NCBI GenBank assembly: GCA_004026145.2
Contig: CP034993.1
Span: forward strand, 14,147,163-14,211,162
Length of the DNA: 64,000 nucleotides
DNA from: Takifugu bimaculatus
Lineage: Eukaryota > Chordata > Actinopteri > Tetraodontiformes > Tetraodontidae
Direction of reading: 5' to 3'
Every line of letters begins with the position of its first letter. Within the stretch, counting starts at the first letter, position 1. The translations under genes and the position numbers were made by a program. This document shows positions 61,588 through 64,000 of this stretch, piece after piece. The notes beneath the pieces are model-generated. The model had not been told where the DNA came from, searched no databases, and worked only from the letters and a program-made list of their open reading frames with translations.

Positions 61588-62372
61588 TAGTCAACCGACG
61601 CTAAAAGTTGATGAATTTTAAAATTGGGTAATCTGGAAAACAAAAACTGAGAAAAAGCGTTAACGCATTTATCATGTTTTTTACTATTTGAGTAATAATC
61701 ATATTGTAATGTGAAAATATAATGGCATTACCTTTTATAGAGCCATCCTTTTTGCAGAATACTTTGACTTGCAAGTACATTTTTAGGGATGTAACTCGAC
61801 TGCAAACAAGCAGTAAATCGAATATTAATACAGACAGCAAATTGATCGACCAGATTAATCGAAAGATCAATATATTTATTAATCTGCCTGTAATGAGGAC
61901 TGCATGCATAAACTTTCCAAGTTTTAAGACTCCGCTTCTGTTTATGAAAATGTTAAAGGAGGCCTGTATTTTATATTCCAGTGATGACTTTTAGTCTTTA
62001 TGTTACATTTTGATTAAGCTTTTATGCTGCTAAAAGGATCCTTTGGTGTCTTATACAAGCTTGAATTATCAGTAATATTTGACATAACGACGTCATGATT
62101 CTGTGACGGTGACAGACTCTAAAATCCATCATTTTAATGTTTATTTTCTGAGCACAGCTGAGACACAAGTGCGAAAGACCCCCCGGGCCACCCCCACTCT
62201 GCCCCCCTCCCGCTGGGCCTCCCAGTGCGAGAAGCACAGATGCACCAACTGTGCGTGTGTGGCGCACGGCTAAAAATATCTGCAGGACGTATGGATTATT
62301 AAAGGGTCATAAAACACATGCCGAGAGAGAGAAGACCCACACTTGCTGCTCGAGCGTTGATACCCCGATCGG
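61588..62372. other. Intergenic, no gene seen
   Basis: Short frames such as 61601-61909 have no recognisable domain. A GC-rich patch lies at about 62180-62270. Confidence 0.4.
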
Positions 62373-62386
62373 CCGCTAGAGGGCAG
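62373..62386 (+). promoter_or_regulatory. CTCF-like motif, plus orientation
   Basis: CCGCTAGAGGGCAG fits the CTCF core CCGCNNGNGGCAG-type consensus with AGAGGGCAG. Confidence 0.45.
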
Positions 62387-63705
62387 AAGTGATCCGCATG
62401 TTTGCGAGCGAAACTGAATCAAAAGATACAAGAAATTATGGTTGCAAAAGAGAATAATGGGTGAGAAAAGTACACAGTAAATTATTTTCTGTTGTCACAG
62501 CTTGACAGGATCAAAGGTTAGCTCTTAAAATTAAAATTTAATAAAATTTCAATAACCCCAAATCACATTTAAAGTGGCCTTCTGGAGTTGAAATAAACTG
62601 TAAGAACAAACAATAGGCAGATGCAAAAAATGGCTGTCTTTAGACCTTTACACTGTCCAGTCATCTGAGGATTCTGTTGTTCACGCACGTTTTCATGGCT
62701 GGTTGGTGATTGGAGATCTGTGTTTGGGAAGCCTTCGCCTCAATGTTGGCTGGTGTAGAAATCTGGGCCTGTTTATTCAACAGGGTGAGCATGAATTTTT
62801 AAGCTCACAGCAAACAAACAGCCGCGCCTTCCCTCAGGATTTCAGCTTAATGCTAATGATATACAGGCAACAGTAACAGTTTCTTCTTCACGGGTTAATG
62901 AAGTGTTTGTTTGTCAGGCAAATGAGAGAATTCCGTCCACCGGAGGCAGATGTGCAGGACTGCTGGGTTGTTTTTGTAACGGATGAAAAATGCCTCCAGA
63001 TTTCAGAGGTAAAGCGCCTGTTGTAATGCAATCTTACTGCAAATGAAACCACAGCAACAAGATAATGGTTCAACGGCCCCTTTTCGAGGATTTTGGCTCC
63101 GTATTATCACATTCACACACAAACCAGATGATCCTCAGAGGAACCAAGCAATCGCTCACCCATTTCTAAAGTAACTCATCTGAATCACAGCAGCTTTAAA
63201 ATCTAGGAAGCTGTAAAACATCAACCACAACATAATCATTAATGGAGAAGAAATAGCTGGAAATGTGTCTCCAAACTTTCATATCAGTTCAAGCAGAGTC
63301 TTTATCTCTGTTTCTGCTCGGTCAGCAGTGCAGAAACCAAGAAGTTTGCAAAGTGCTCTGCTCTCAGTTCTCACTCTGAAATTATTCAACAGCACCGCTC
63401 CTGAAGCTGATGTAACAAAATGAACATTATTCCCAGAAGGCAAAGCTTTGACATACACAAACTCATTCTCTCTCTCTCTAAAAAAAACACCTGAAGGTGA
63501 AACGCCGTATTTCCACCTGCTCCATTTTCCTGCCTCATGATGTTCACTCACATTTAGGATTTTCAGATGAGGCTACCGGCAGCCGACACTGAGATAAGAG
63601 AGCTTAAAAACGTGCTGCAGAAGACAAAAGAGCTTTTTTTAAGGAGACACACTGGGAAAAAATGTATTTATTGTGACTACATTTGAATAAATCTGAATGG
63701 GGGAG
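62387..63705. other. Intergenic, no gene seen
   Basis: No coding or RNA gene could be supported on either strand. Confidence 0.4.
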
Positions 63706-63732
63706 GTGTGTGTGTGTGTATGTGTGTGTGTG
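63706..63732. repeat. (TG)n microsatellite
   Basis: TG dinucleotide run followed by a G7 tract. The final 260 bp of the window show nothing recognisable. Confidence 0.9.
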
Positions 63733-64000
63733 GGGGGGTCTACTGCCTCTGTGGCCTGCGGATGGAACTCCTGGCTGCTCGCTCTGCACTCAGATCAGCC
63801 CTCCTGCCACATTTGGGCTGTTCTGTGTCAGGGTCCATCACCTGTGCAGGTATGTTGACCCCGTACAAACCTGCATCTCCACCTGTTGTTTAAGGTGCTG
63901 CATTCTGGATGAGGTGAGACGGCTGCTGTCTTTGTGGTCCCTGATTGACCGCTCTGCCTTCTGCCGGTGTGACCTCCTGGTTACCGGCAGCAGGGAGGTC

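Noticed and set aside
61601..63893. Several 60-100 codon frames upstream of cfh
   Set aside because: Low complexity or no recognisable domain, and no consistent splice sites. Treated as chance frames.

Overview
This window looks like a teleost fish nuclear locus. It holds introns with GT-AG splice sites, fish-type mobile elements (RTE/Rex3-like LINE, Tc1-like, hAT and Ty3/gypsy remnants), and the vertebrate neighbours ASPM and complement factor H (CFH), which also lie close together in mammals (CFH-CFHR-F13B-ASPM). Everything was read from the sequence and from family knowledge; no search was run.

Layout. (1) 49-12748, plus strand: the 3' two thirds of aspm, about 22 exons and about 2,631 codons. 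It covers the calponin-homology domains, a giant IQ-repeat exon (4592-9216) and the C-terminal domain. Three single-base insertions break the frame, and a 657-bp (219-aa) block inside the giant exon is repeated almost three times. (2) 11794-39142: three tandem units. Each carries the last three aspm exons on the plus strand and, tail to tail on the minus strand, a small secreted CFH-related gene. These minus-strand genes have a signal-peptide exon, a variable number of CCP (sushi/SCR) exons, and the same last two CCPs, equivalent to SCR19-SCR20 of factor H. Unit 1 encodes 2 CCPs (145 aa), unit 2 encodes 7 (457 aa) and unit 3 encodes 5 (335 aa). All three are in frame with intact splice sites. 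Behind them lie decayed CCP exons, and in units 1 and 2 a roughly 2-kb LINE sits inside a CCP exon. (3) 39155-55430: a second nested duplication, minus strand, with two further signal-peptide/CCP sets (C4 and C5), repeated decayed CCP blocks and two copies of a gypsy pol remnant. (4) 55175-60091, minus strand: the 5' part of a true cfh gene (signal peptide, SCR1, split SCR2, SCR3 and about eleven more CCPs) with one +1 and one -1 frameshift. (5) 60092-64000: upstream flank with no gene I can support and two CTCF-like motifs.

How it fits together. Factor H is a plasma regulator of the alternative complement pathway: its N-terminal CCPs regulate C3b and its last two CCPs recognise surfaces. All CCP exons here are phase 1-1 (one CCP is split into a phase 1-2 and a phase 2-1 exon), so they can be dropped, duplicated or joined without breaking frame. 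The array appears to be a recent, lineage-specific expansion that copies the recognition end of factor H, trims the middle modules to different extents, and drags the aspm 3' end along. This resembles the independent CFHR expansions of mammals.
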